DNA from: Dreissena polymorpha
Taxonomy: Eukaryota; Mollusca; Bivalvia; Myida; Dreissenidae
Reading direction: 5' to 3'
DNA: 64,000 nucleotides
NCBI RefSeq assembly: GCF_020536995.1
Contig: NC_068369.1
Location: 25,139,040-25,203,039 of the forward strand
Of the stretch, positions 24,847-36,205 are shown one piece after another. Under the pieces are notes generated by a model. The model saw only the letters and a program-made list of their open reading frames with translations. It searched no databases and was not told where the DNA came from. A program made the position numbers and the translations under genes. The first letter of the stretch is position 1. Every line of letters starts with the position of its first letter.

Positions 24847-25834
24847 TGTAACGTTCTCGTAATAGCGTTAGTTTTCGTATCAGTAGATTACACTGTCGAC
24901 TGTCGAGGACAGTTTTCTCAAGGGGTGTTGCAGTTCAACGCAGGTACGTTTTAATAATCGACCTGCGCGCATTGCATGTAATTTACACTGAGCATCACTG
25001 TATTTTACTGTTACGTATATTGCACCGCAAGACCTAATATTGAAATACTTAAATAAATTAATGCCTTTCAACTATAAACGCAGTAACGACGTTAAACTTG
25101 TGCATTAATTACGGCTTACATGGTTCCTCGTGAAACTGTCTTTCAAATACAAAGACACGTTAATAGATTTATGTAAGCAGAATATTGTATGAATAAGTAA
25201 CTATTTTTGTTGATTGAAATAAAATCGTCCTCTTATTTCACTTTTTTTTTATATTTACATCTTCAGCTTCAGTTATTCGAACTGGTGCAATGGTTATAGT
25301 TTCGTAGCTGTATTGTTTACAAGAAGTACACACACTCCTTCTTACCAGCACACAATTATATAATACACCTACACAGAAGGTAGTACTCAATAACACGATG
25401 TATGATAAACTGTTGACAATATTTGTCTTAAAATATAATCAAACATCATCATGTTATGAAAGATTTAAAGTGAATGTCTGCACTTCTCTAGGTCTCTATC
25501 CGGATATGACAACGATACGCGGACACCAAACCCCAGCCATATCTAAGTGGTTTGCTGTGGTTTGACTGATGTTGATCATTGTAATTAAGTACTCTAAGTA
25601 GAAAAGCCATATTATTTAAGATTTTTTATTCGATCATCTTAATTTTGTTTACATCAGTCTGAAGATGAACAACAGCGTGTTCACAGCTCGAAATGTCGGA
25701 ACTTATTAATAAATGAAATGTATGGCATGTAATCACTTAATAATATGAAGATGTTAACAAAGAAACTACCCACATTGACCATCATTAACTGTCTTTATAT
25801 AAATACATATTTGACGTTATGCCCTACCCCCTTG

Positions 25835-26020
25835 ATCTTTTGGACGGTAGTCGGTCTGTCGGTTGGTCCGGTTGACAATTCGTTTCCGTATGATTATTAA
25901 CAATGCTTTGAAATACGAGCATGCAAATGGTATCGTGGCAACATAGGAGGAAACGATGAAGCCTGTTGTTTATCATAATTCAACAGTTCAAAGGTCAAGG
26001 TCAAAAGCACATTAAATAAT
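25835..26020. repeat. Dispersed-repeat fragment ('aaggtcaaggtcaaaagc')
   Basis: It carries 'cggtctgtcggttggtccgg', 'ttcgtttccgtatgatt' and 'caaaggtcaaggtcaaaagc'. These words resemble common bivalve dispersed repeats. The same fragment is at about 55365-55545 in copy 2. The rest of 24850-26270 has no recognised gene. Confidence 0.5.
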
Positions 26021-26270
26021 GTCTGCAAGCTACATTGAGAACGCTAGTTAACCAGGAAGAAAGGAAGACGCCATTCACCTTGGTTTTCAATAATTCAATA
26101 GTCGAAGTAACAGAGGGGTGCATTGTTAAACATATAACAACAATTGAACATATTTATAATTCGCCTGCAAGTCGGGAGAATACCTGTGTTTTACAAGCAT
26201 CTGTTGTGAACATATGGTATAAAACATGTGGTGTGTATGTGGCAAACAATACACTTCGCTATGTCTTTTT

Positions 26271-27571
26271 ACTATATTGGGTCTTTGTATAATCACGTGC
26301 CATTATTCCCACTGTGATTGTCTCCCCTGATAGCCCGGCGTCGATGATGATTGATCCGGTCATGAAGTACCAGATCTCCGTAACCAGACTGGGCTCTTCG
26401 TCGATGATCGTTAGCACTTCGGGTACTGATATGGCGCAGAGAAGTACCCTGCATCGACATCTTGTCTATATAACTTTCGGCGTGCTTCGTCGGTTGTCCG
26501 CAGCTTTCCGCGGAGTTGTTGGCGCACTTGATGAAAGCACAGGCCTGTAGATAGTACGTGTCATCTGCGGTGTGCAAGCCATCGAAGGCGCCGAACGCGT
26601 ACAAGTACGCGCTGAATCCACCCTCGTACATTACGGTGCAGCAAAGCGTCGTTGACAAACTGTCGTTCCTCCGACATCCTCTGTGATTAAGACAGAGGTA
26701 TATAGGTCACCGTTGATACTGATTTGCCTTGAAATGTTGTGTTTACTTCGTCTGAGAACATTTCAATATCAGAGTTCAACTTTCTGTTAATTAAATCATG
26801 CTGCTTTTATGCTGACTTTGTATCGGTCTACCAGATGGAATAGTAAATGGCCGTCAGCTTGTCAACGACGAGAAAGCCACCGCTGCCGACGTCGTCGTTG
26901 TAGCAGTAGCTTGCGTTGATTGAAACACCTGTCGGCCAATACAGTCCGCTGCCATAATAACCCATCGTTCGAATGTGTAAATTCGCCGCCAGGAGGTTTA
27001 TCAGCATGCCTTCTGCGAACGCCGAGTGGAATTCAATGGCCGACATGAGCGGAAGTTGCTCCCTCCAGGCCGACGGGAAGACAATGTTGGTGATATTCAT
27101 CTTCTTAATCAATGTAACTGTAGGCTCCTCGTGCATTATATCATTGGAACAAAAAGTTGCGAATGTTCCAAACGGAGTAGTAAACTTTGTGTAGTTGACG
27201 ACTGTGGGTTTGTCAAAATAGCTAAACTCTTCTTTATTGAGATTGTATTTGAAATAGCGGGCGATAAAGTCGCCATTTGGAGCATAGACTACGTTGGTGC
27301 TGTATTGATAACGGTGGTCATCGGGGCATGACGTATCGCCGGGCGGACATGGTAGCGTTGCGCCCATGTTGGCGACCACATAGAGGGAGTGTGTCTTAGC
27401 GATGCAGCTGAGTTCAGTTTGAACCTCAGAGTCGAATGGTTTTGATTTGTTGCACGGGTTCCACATGCTTGCTGCTGGGTCGGGTATGTACTCCAAGTAG
27501 GGGAACATGGTCTGTCTAGTCCAGCCCAGTCCGTATAGGCCATACTCAGGGAAAACGATTATCTGAGCATT
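26271..27571 (-). pseudogene. Vanin/biotinidase-like amidohydrolase, copy 1 (truncated, broken)
   Basis: This matches exon 2 of the intact gene at 55800-57104. The 5' part (26828-27571) is open and includes FPEYG, RYFKYNL and the FCSND cysteine. The 3' part (26271-26860) has about seven one-base indels relative to copy 2, for example GGCCGTC for GGCGTC near 26851, GTCG for GTCCG near 26648 and TTCGGG for TTCCGGG near 26418. The C-terminal end and stop are altered. Exon 1, with the start codon and signal peptide, is absent because homology to copy 2 ends at ~27737 in intron 1, where PARP-related sequence takes over. Without promoter and signal peptide this is very probably non-functional. Confidence 0.88.
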
Positions 27572-27737
27572 CTAGAAATAGAAACACATAGTAGTAAAAC
27601 ATTGTAATGTTCAATATGCATTGTCAGTAAGCTATTGTAGCTTGTTTGTTATCTGTTGCGTTAATAGTTCGTAGCATAGACATTAACATTTCAAAGTCAA
27701 AAAGTTGATATTCTATAAATAATAATTATGTAATGTT

Positions 27738-29023
27738 TATCTTAACTGTCAAAAATATTTATGTGGTTCATATTGATTTTTAGTCACTTGGAGTGTAATG
27801 AAGCCAAACAGATACGACTTGGCGACCTTTCCCCGTGACTACGCTGGACCTGTATCATGGCACCGACAACCTGGAAGCCGTGCGAGGCATCAGCATCAAC
27901 AACTTCGACTCGAGGACGTCGGGCAAAACATGACGCGATTCGGCGACGGAGCATACTTCGCAACAGACGCCAAGTACTCGCATGAATACACCAAAGGTCC
28001 GCACAGGTTTATGTTCCAAGCCAAGGTGTTGGTCGGAGAAGCCACAGAAGGGAAACCAGAATATCGACGACCACCAAGCAGGCCGGGCATGGATCATGAG
28101 TTGTATGACTCGTGTGTGGATGTGCTGAAGAATCCGAGGACATATGTCTTGTTTGAGAAAGCCCAATGCTACCCGGAGTTCATCATACACTACCACAGCA
28201 TCGGCGACCTGAAGAACACACCGGCTCAAGATGCTACTGAACTTACGTCTTGTTGCCTGTTGTAGAGCGTAAAGACATAGTTAGACATATAGTTGAACTC
28301 AAAGATTGTAAATCATGGCTGATAATAGCTTTGTTAGTTTAAGACAGGTAATGAAAGAAATGTAGCATTGTTCCCGTGTGGAATTGTTAATTATGAAAAT
28401 AAGACATTGCGATTTATTAAAGGTTAACTTAACGTTTTTGAAAGAATACTTTTAGATTTTTGATTATACTTATTTATAAATTGATATTGTTCCAAACAGT
28501 AATGTGTTTAGGTTTCACTTAACATTGATGCGATAATTTGTGATTTTTGTTAGATTGTTATTGATTAACACATGCGTTTTTTTCTCAAACTAAAGAACGT
28601 GTATCCGGAACTGCTGTAAATACTTAAACAAAATAGTAAACATAGTGTTTGTGTGTCTTCAAGTGTTGTCTGGATCTTTTTTACGAAATATATATATAGT
28701 CCTAATATTTGCATTTCTGCTTATGTTTGTTTTGTTCTTTAGTTGTTATGATTGTGTTGTTCATATGTTCTATTTAAACTAAAGAAATATGTGTAATTGA
28801 GTGAATCGATTCTGCCCAACTGAAAAATAACGTAGTGTTCGTTAGCATTCAAAGGGTATTATAAAAGTTGATATCTTTTGCGAATTTATATACATTTTTT
28901 TCTATGAGCTTAAATATTGAAGTTGTTTTTCAATCACTGTTTTGAGTGGCCGTATAATTGTATTTGGTGTATATATAAACATGCAAAATTACTTATAAAA
29001 TAGAAAAGCACAAAAAGAGAAAA
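27738..29023. other. Junction segment between duplicate copies
   Basis: It has no counterpart after copy 2, where 57269 onwards is unrelated. It contains the orphan PARP-like exon and an AT-rich tail to 29023. If the duplicated unit began in a PARP gene, the matching sequence should lie directly left of position 1. No other feature was seen in 28266-29023, which is probably the 3' UTR and flank of the PARP gene. Confidence 0.7.
27812..28265 (+). CDS. PARP10/14-like mono-ADP-ribosyltransferase, last exon only
   Basis: This is the C-terminal half of a PARP (ARTD) catalytic domain. Visible are the NAD-binding histidine in LYHGTDN (codon at 27856), the tyrosine in FGDGAYFATDAKYS, YDSCVD, and YPEFIIHY, where the third triad position appears to be Ile rather than Glu. 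H-Y-I is typical of mono-ADP-ribosylating family members. The exon start is uncertain; 'ccaaacag' at 27804-27811 gives the right frame. The frame changes once at 27924-27927 (GGCAAAACATG, where GGCAAAAACATG would keep frame), an A-run that may be a read error. The protein ends TSCCLL, a CaaX-like box (CCLL) suggesting prenylation. No upstream exons are present: to the left lies the vanin copy on the other strand. It is most likely an orphan exon left by the duplication breakpoint. Confidence 0.8.
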
Positions 29024-30216
29024 AATAAACAGGAACAATTAAAATAGTCCTGTCATCAATAATTTACATGTATAACTATTGATTTTTTATAACCATTAAT
29101 TTGTTCAATGTATGTTCCATATGATGTTACAAACTGTTATATGAAGGTGTATTTGTTTTATTACATTATTATTAATTGTTTGTAATACAGTGTTGTAAAT
29201 ACCGTGACACGCGAGTTTAAGAGAAAAATTCATTGCAGTCTATAGTTAATATATAAACTACTTCACGTTAAAGGGGGTGTATGATACTTTTCAGTAATGG
29301 TCTACATCTTATCGAGTTAAAAGGGGGAACGCGTACATGCCGAAAATTGTCTTCATGATAACAGGTTTAATGGTATTAATCTTGCATAACGGTTGTTGTC
29401 TTTATTTATATGAATAAAGGGTGAAGGGCAGAAATGTTCTGCATGTCAATGCCAATGGCATTACGGACGAAAACGAGTCAAATGTGAAATATCAGGGGAA
29501 AAAAGGAGTGTATAGTGCAATAATGCATTATTGAGTTTGACCAAATGAAAATGGAATAGATAAACGTGAACTATTTTTATGCGAAAGAAGGCACATCTCG
29601 CATTTTGCTGTAGTCGAGAAAATTTGGTGGAGGGGTGGGGTGGGGGGTCTTAACATGTAATTGTGGTAAACGGAAATTGTTTTAAATTATACGATTTTAT
29701 AAGTTAAGAAAAGTATATATTTAATTACATAATTGTTGTTATGTAAACAATGCAAGGGGTAAATAGAATGCTTTTAAAGCATAGTTGAAATAAAAATTTA
29801 GTGCAGTGGGATGTATAATGCATTATTGAATATGTCTTTGCATTATTCTTCGCGTTCGATGTGAATGAAAGGTCATCTTGTTAATCCAGGGACCCATGTT
29901 TAAGCAGCGTTACCTAAGCGCGAATGTTCTAGAATGTTTCTAGACATGCACTTGCCGATGTACAGTACATGCAAACGTGTTTTTGAAGACTACTACTGTC
30001 TTACATGCATACAGATTGAGCAGTAGTACAGTAGTTATATTATGCATTTATTTGTCGGCAGTTCTATGTCATATAATTGGCTGCCTACGACAAACAGGTG
30101 CGCTGATAATACAGCCACAAAAGGCGAATGTATCGAAAACAAGCCTATTAAAATACAAAATACTTACGCTTTTGATGCAACTACAAAGAGGCGAATGCAG
30201 CGTAAACATCGCATAT

Positions 30217-30466
30217 TTGTGTCTTGTTCTGGGAAAACTGGGCAAAATGCATGTGCGTAAAGTGTCGTCCCAGATAAGCCTGTGCACTGCGCACAGGCTA
30301 ATCAGGGACGACATTTTCCGCTTTAATGGTATTTTTTCGTTTAAAGGAAGTCTAGTTTAAGCGGAAAGTGTTGTCCCTGATTAGCCTGTGCGGACTACAC
30401 AGGCTAATCTGGGACGACACTTTACGCACATGTATTTTGCCCAGTTTTTTCAGAACAAGACACATG
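30217..30466. mobile_element. GTCGTCCC-family foldback element, copy 2
   Basis: This is the counterpart of 1199-1446, with the same long inverted arms from 'tgtgtcttgttctgggaaaa' to 'cagaacaagacaca'. It differs from copy 1 only by one-base indels in homopolymers. Confidence 0.8.
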
Positions 30467-32209
30467 TTAAAAATTACCAAAACTCTTGCGCTGATAATAC
30501 AGTTGCAAACAGGCGAATCAAGCGTTAAAAAACTCATCACGAGTTGAAAGCAAACGCTTTTTAGATTTATTGTTGATCGTTATGCATAATCATTTGAAAT
30601 AGTATTGATGTTGGTGATTGCTATGAGCGAATTATATGTGGATTTTATTATATATCGTATAGAACGCGCTTTTAAGAAGAAAGTAGTCCAAAATGTAAAG
30701 CGCGCTCGTACGGGCTTGATATTTTATAAAGAAATATGAAAGTAATTATTGTTTGACATATTTGCACACATCTTGCACGAACAACATGATGAACCTAGTG
30801 TTGTTAGTTTCTTTGGATTTCTGCTGTGTACTCCAAGAAATTACACATTCATTAGAAATCCATTGAAATCAATCATTTTGCTTGATTTGAAGACGTTTCA
30901 AATGCCATTTCTGAATGTATACGTATATTTGAAATTTATTTTTCATTTTTGGGTACTTTAAGCTGATGCTGGCATGTGTTAACATGTTCGTTTACCCTCC
31001 GGTAGTGAGCTATTATTTTACCTGTGGGTACTTTGTTGTTGTTGTACACTCAACAAAAATATATTTGTGTTATTATATTATACTAGTATGTGACCGAAGG
31101 CACGTTTTTGCTGATTTTGCCATGAAACTGAAACGGAAAACATTAAACTGAAGTTAAAAACGCATCAAATGGAAATTAATGAAATTGATTATTTCCGTTA
31201 TGTCTTATTTAGGACGTTTGAACTGTAAGCGTTGGTTATTCATGCATGTGGTTCTACCACAATATTGAACAATTCGTAATTGCTTCATTATGCCACAGCT
31301 GATATTTTTATTCAAAGTTGTTTGTTTATTCGGCATTCTGTCTTTTGGTCAAATACATCTTAATAAATAAATAAAAAATTGCTCTTGATGTCATATAAAT
31401 TGTGTAAAGTATGTATGAGTTACTTAGTTTCCTTCTGTATGAAAATCCTCTGCGAATGAATTCATTAGAGACATTTTGATTGTCATTTTGTAATACGACA
31501 ATGGAACTATGTTTGTGTTTATTAACGTTGGTATGTTGTTCAGAAATATCCATGTAAAAATGGATTATGTTTGCTTCATGTATGTAAAGAGTACGTCTTT
31601 ATTGTTTTTTCATTAGATTCTTTAAGTGTGAAATATTGATTGTCTTATTTGCAAAAGTGATTGTTACAAAACTGTTTTAGTTAAAGACATACAGTATATA
31701 ACTTTTAAGCGTTAGAATGGGTTTCTATGGTAACCTCTTAAGAAAAATGTTTAAAAAATAAATTCCTATTCATATATCATTATATCATATGAATGAGTGT
31801 GATATCTCTCTCGTGCAAAATGAACAAAGTTATTGTTATAAATCAATAAGCTTGGCTGCAAGCGATCTTGGCTTTTTTCCCTGGCTATATAGAGATTATA
31901 ATACGCAGTTATTTATGCTTTAACCATTCCGCTTTATTTGCCTTTATCAAGTAAAGAGCATCAGAAGTGAAACTACGTTTTTGAATTAATTAATTTAACC
32001 AGCTATATTGATTGTCTTATTTCTAGATTTATAACCTTAACAGACGTGAATTCAATTTAATACTTTTAAAACTAATTGTAATTTGATCGTTGTCTTCATG
32101 TGAACTAAGACCGATAAGGATTGATAATGCTGGACTGAATAATTGATAATTTACCTTGTTTTCTTATCGTAAAGAAAATGTGTGATAAGCAACTGATTTA
32201 ATACTTCAA

Positions 32210-32439
32210 TTAACCCATTTATGCCCAGTGGACTCTCCCATCCTTCTAAATTGGATCAATTTATTTCTAAAATTAGGGGTGCCAAGTATATTTATTTCTA
32301 TATTTAGAATATTTCATAAAGAAATTCATTTAAGCAAACAGCGCAGACCCAGATGAGACGCCGCATTATGCGGCGTCTCATCTGGGTCTACGCTGTTTGC
32401 AATGTCCTTTTTTCAGGACGCTAGGCATAAATGGGTTAA
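32210..32439. mobile_element. 230 bp TTAA-flanked MITE, copy 2
   Basis: Same length and ends as the element at 3194-3423, including the internal hairpin. It was present before the large duplication. Confidence 0.85.
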
Positions 32440-33341
32440 CTATTCAAAGCAGACACATAGATTGCTACATTACTTGTGCAAACTTATTTCCATTAGCCAG
32501 CATTAAGAAATAAGAAGCATAAACAAGTTAAAAAAAACAACAACAACTATCTACGCATTTTTTCTTAAACTAGACGACTACCTACAAAGCCAATGCCATT
32601 CATTGAGGTAAAACATCAAAACACAGCACTTAGTCAATGTGACTGACTCAAGCTCTACCATCAAATTGCTTTGAAGTATTTATATATAAAGAAACTATTT
32701 ACAAAAATAGCATTAAGAATATATACTGAACAGAGAACATTTTGATGAACGGTTTGAAATTCTTCACGGGTCATTGTATGTACACCTATTTTAGAATTCA
32801 TAGAAAACATCTTTTTTTCATGTCAGCTTAAGAGTATGTTTAATCTTTAAACGGGGAATCTGTCTCAAATACCATAAATAACTACATGTCGGTTATAATC
32901 ATATATTTATCAGATCATACAATAAGCATATTTTATGTTATCACATGTACACATTTTATATTGCAATTTTGATTTAGAAACTATGTAGGTTTTGGTGTGT
33001 TTGTGTGCGTTGTATTTTGTTTGTTTTTCTTTTGGTTCTATTACACGAGTTACCTTAATATCATTATATTAGCAGGCATGTTTTAAGGGTAATCGCTTCC
33101 CACAATTGCACATGTATTTTGGTAAAATGGTTTATTTTTTATTTTAAGTAAATTCTTTCGTTGGTAAACATGATGTAGTTTAATTAACCACTAAGAGTTG
33201 AGTGTTAATCACCAACCTAATAATTGGTAATTTGTTTAAAGTAAACACATTCTTAGTTATTAAAACCATTTATATTTTATAGCAAGAACATTATTAATGA
33301 ATTTCATCGTTCGAGAGATGGTAGAACTAATCTGTGAATTT

Positions 33342-34733
33342 TAGCTCTACTGGCCGAAAGCCTGAAGAGCTTATGTCATGGCGTGGTTTCCGTCGTCCGT
33401 CCGTGCGTGCGTGCGTGCGTTAGACTTTTTCTTGTTTACGCGATTAAGTCCACAGTTTTCATCCGATTCTTTTCAAACTTGTTCAGTGTCTTTATATTAA
33501 TGAGGACTCGAACCCTATTGAAAATGGGTTACATCAGAGTAAAAAAGCCAGAATTATCTCCCCTTGAATTTGAGAAAATTGTGAAATAAGGCTTGTTTAC
33601 GCAATAAAGTCCACAGTTTTTATCCAATTATTTTCCAACTTGCACAGTGTCTTTATCTGAATGATGAGTCAAACCCTATTGAAAATGAGCAATATTGGAG
33701 TTATAAGTCCAGAATTATCTCCCCTTGAATTTGAGAAAAAAAATGAAAATTCAGTTGTTTTTTATGTGATAAAGTCCATAATTTTCATCCAATTCTTGGC
33801 AAACTTCCACAGTGTCTTTGTATCAATGAGGACTCAAACCCTTTTGTAAAAAGAGCAATATCGAAGCAATAATTCCAGAATGACTCCCCCTTATATATGA
33901 GAAAATTTTGAAATCCCGCTTGTTTACTCAATTAATTCCACAGTTTTCATCCGATTATTTCCAAATTTGCACAGTATCTTTATATCAATGAGGACTTAAA
34001 CCCTATTGAATATGAGCAGTATCGGAGAAATAAGTACACAATAATCTCCCCTTGAATTTGAGAAAATTCAAACGTGTTCAGTGTCTTTATATTAATGAGG
34101 ACTCGAACCCTATTGAAATGGGTTACATCAGAGTAAAAAGTCCAGAATTATCTCCCCTTGAATTAGAGAAAATTGTGAAATAAGGCTTGTTTACGCAATT
34201 AAGTCCACAGTTTTCATCCAATTATTTTCCAACTTGCACAGTGTCTTTATCTGAATGATGAGTCAAACCCTATTGAAAATGAGCAATATTGGAGTTTTAA
34301 GTCCAGAATTATCTCCCCTTCAATTTGAGAAAAAAACTAAAAATTCAGAAATTTTTATGTGATAAAGTCCATAATTTTCATCCAATTCTTGGCAAACTTC
34401 CACAGTGTCTTTATATCAATGTGGACTCAAATTCCAGAATGACTCCCCCTTATATATGAGAACATTTTGAAACTCCGCTTGTTTTCGCAATTTATTCCAC
34501 AGTTTTAATCCAATTATTTCAAAATTTTTACAGTATCTTTATATCAATGAGGACTTGAACCCTATTGAATATGAGCAGTATCGGAGAAATAAGTACACAA
34601 TAATATCCCCTTGAATTTGAGAAAATTCTCCTTGTTTGCGCGATTAATTACACAGTTTCCATCTTATTCTTTCCAAACTTGCACAGTGTTTAGAGCCGTA
34701 AAGCGATTCAGGCCCTTATGGGCCTCTTGTTTC
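33342..34733 (+). mobile_element. Repeat with ~168 bp tandem units, copy 2
   Basis: Counterpart of 4326-5717, nearly identical apart from two A-run length changes. Confidence 0.75.
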
Positions 34734-34865
34734 AACTAGTATGTGCACTATATGCTTTAAACCTGTATCTGCTCTTTTCGTCTTAATAAAATATGATACG
34801 TCGTTATCAAGTGTGTATTTGCCTTTGTCAATTATACATAATAAGTAAGAAAGACCCGTTTCTAG

Positions 34866-35070
34866 TGCATGGGTACCAAGTGTCGTCCAAGATTAGCGTG
34901 TGAAGTCGGCAATAGACGACACTTTTTGCCCAAAACATATTTTGTTTAGAAGAGACATCCTTTAAAAGAAACGTTCCATAAAAGCGTGAATTGTCGTCCC
35001 TGATTAGCCTGTGTGGAATACACAATGACGACACTTTGTACACATGCATAAAGCCCAGTTTCCCCCCCCC
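34866..35070. mobile_element. Degraded foldback element, copy 2
   Basis: Counterpart of 5850-6055. The C-run and A-run at its right end differ in length from copy 1. Confidence 0.6.
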
Positions 35071-35834
35071 CCCCCCAAAAAAAAAATGGCCTAATCTTCA
35101 GCCGTCATCCGGCGTATTTATTTATACAGCAGTGTGTTTCAACGCGAACAATAAAAAAAACATTATAAAGCGAGGTTCTTTCAACTCATATACAGGACGG
35201 TTTATTGTATGTGACACACAGCAACGTTACAAAAGTTGCACAGGATGTAAAATTATAATTGCCTGCACCATAAAACTCAAAGGACACAACTATATAAATA
35301 CAACTAAATTATATCTTCTGAAATTACTTTTTTATTGAAGTTTCGGCATTGCGTCTTCATCAAAAAAAAATGTAAATACCATAATTATAAGATCGGCGTG
35401 TATAATTAACTCGCTCTGCTGCGTTTTCTAATACAAAGATTATATTAACCATTTGAAAACATATGCACATGTGCGCGTGTTGTTTATTTTTGTAATCAAA
35501 GTTATTAAACACGTAAAACAAAATAAAAATGCTAAAATATGAAAATAATAAACAGATATGTTATAAATATATATGTTTATGCAATGTTTTATACCAATTT
35601 AGCACAATAACAAAATAGAATTACTTCTATAAAGCGCATGGTTAATTAAGCCTTTTATTCAAATCATCACTGTAAAGAGTGAGTAGCACAGCATTACAGT
35701 AAAGGATATTACACATGTTTTTATGTATTTAAAACAACAAATACGCACATTGTGTCTCCATTGTAGCACAAACAAATATTCTTAACGTCCATTAAACACA
35801 ATATTTAAACAATGTATTATTATGATTAAACTGG

Positions 35835-35996
<162 letters not shown>

Positions 35997-36158
35997 CTTC
36001 AACTTCAATAAATAAACATTAGTAAAGAGCTTCACGATCGTATGAGTATTGATGACCATATGAAACAGCAATCAGCACATGAGATACCATCTCGAAGCGA
36101 AGTAATTTAAACCATAAGTTCAAACAATTGGAAAAAATAATTATCTATAGTAATCTCA

Positions 36159-36164
36159 TTTATT
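36159..36164 (-). promoter_or_regulatory. Poly(A) signal of copy 2 beta-mannosidase
   Basis: AATAAA on the minus strand, 42 nt past the stop codon at 36206. Confidence 0.65.
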
Positions 36165-36205
36165 ACAAGGTTTGTATCATCAACATATCCATTGATTTCT
36201 CGAAT

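Noticed and set aside
25640-25740. 3' end of a retroelement ('gaagatgaacaacagcgtgt', 'gctcgaaatgtcgga')
   Set aside because: The wording recalls the tails of some retroelements, but there is no coding remnant, terminal repeat or target duplication to support it.
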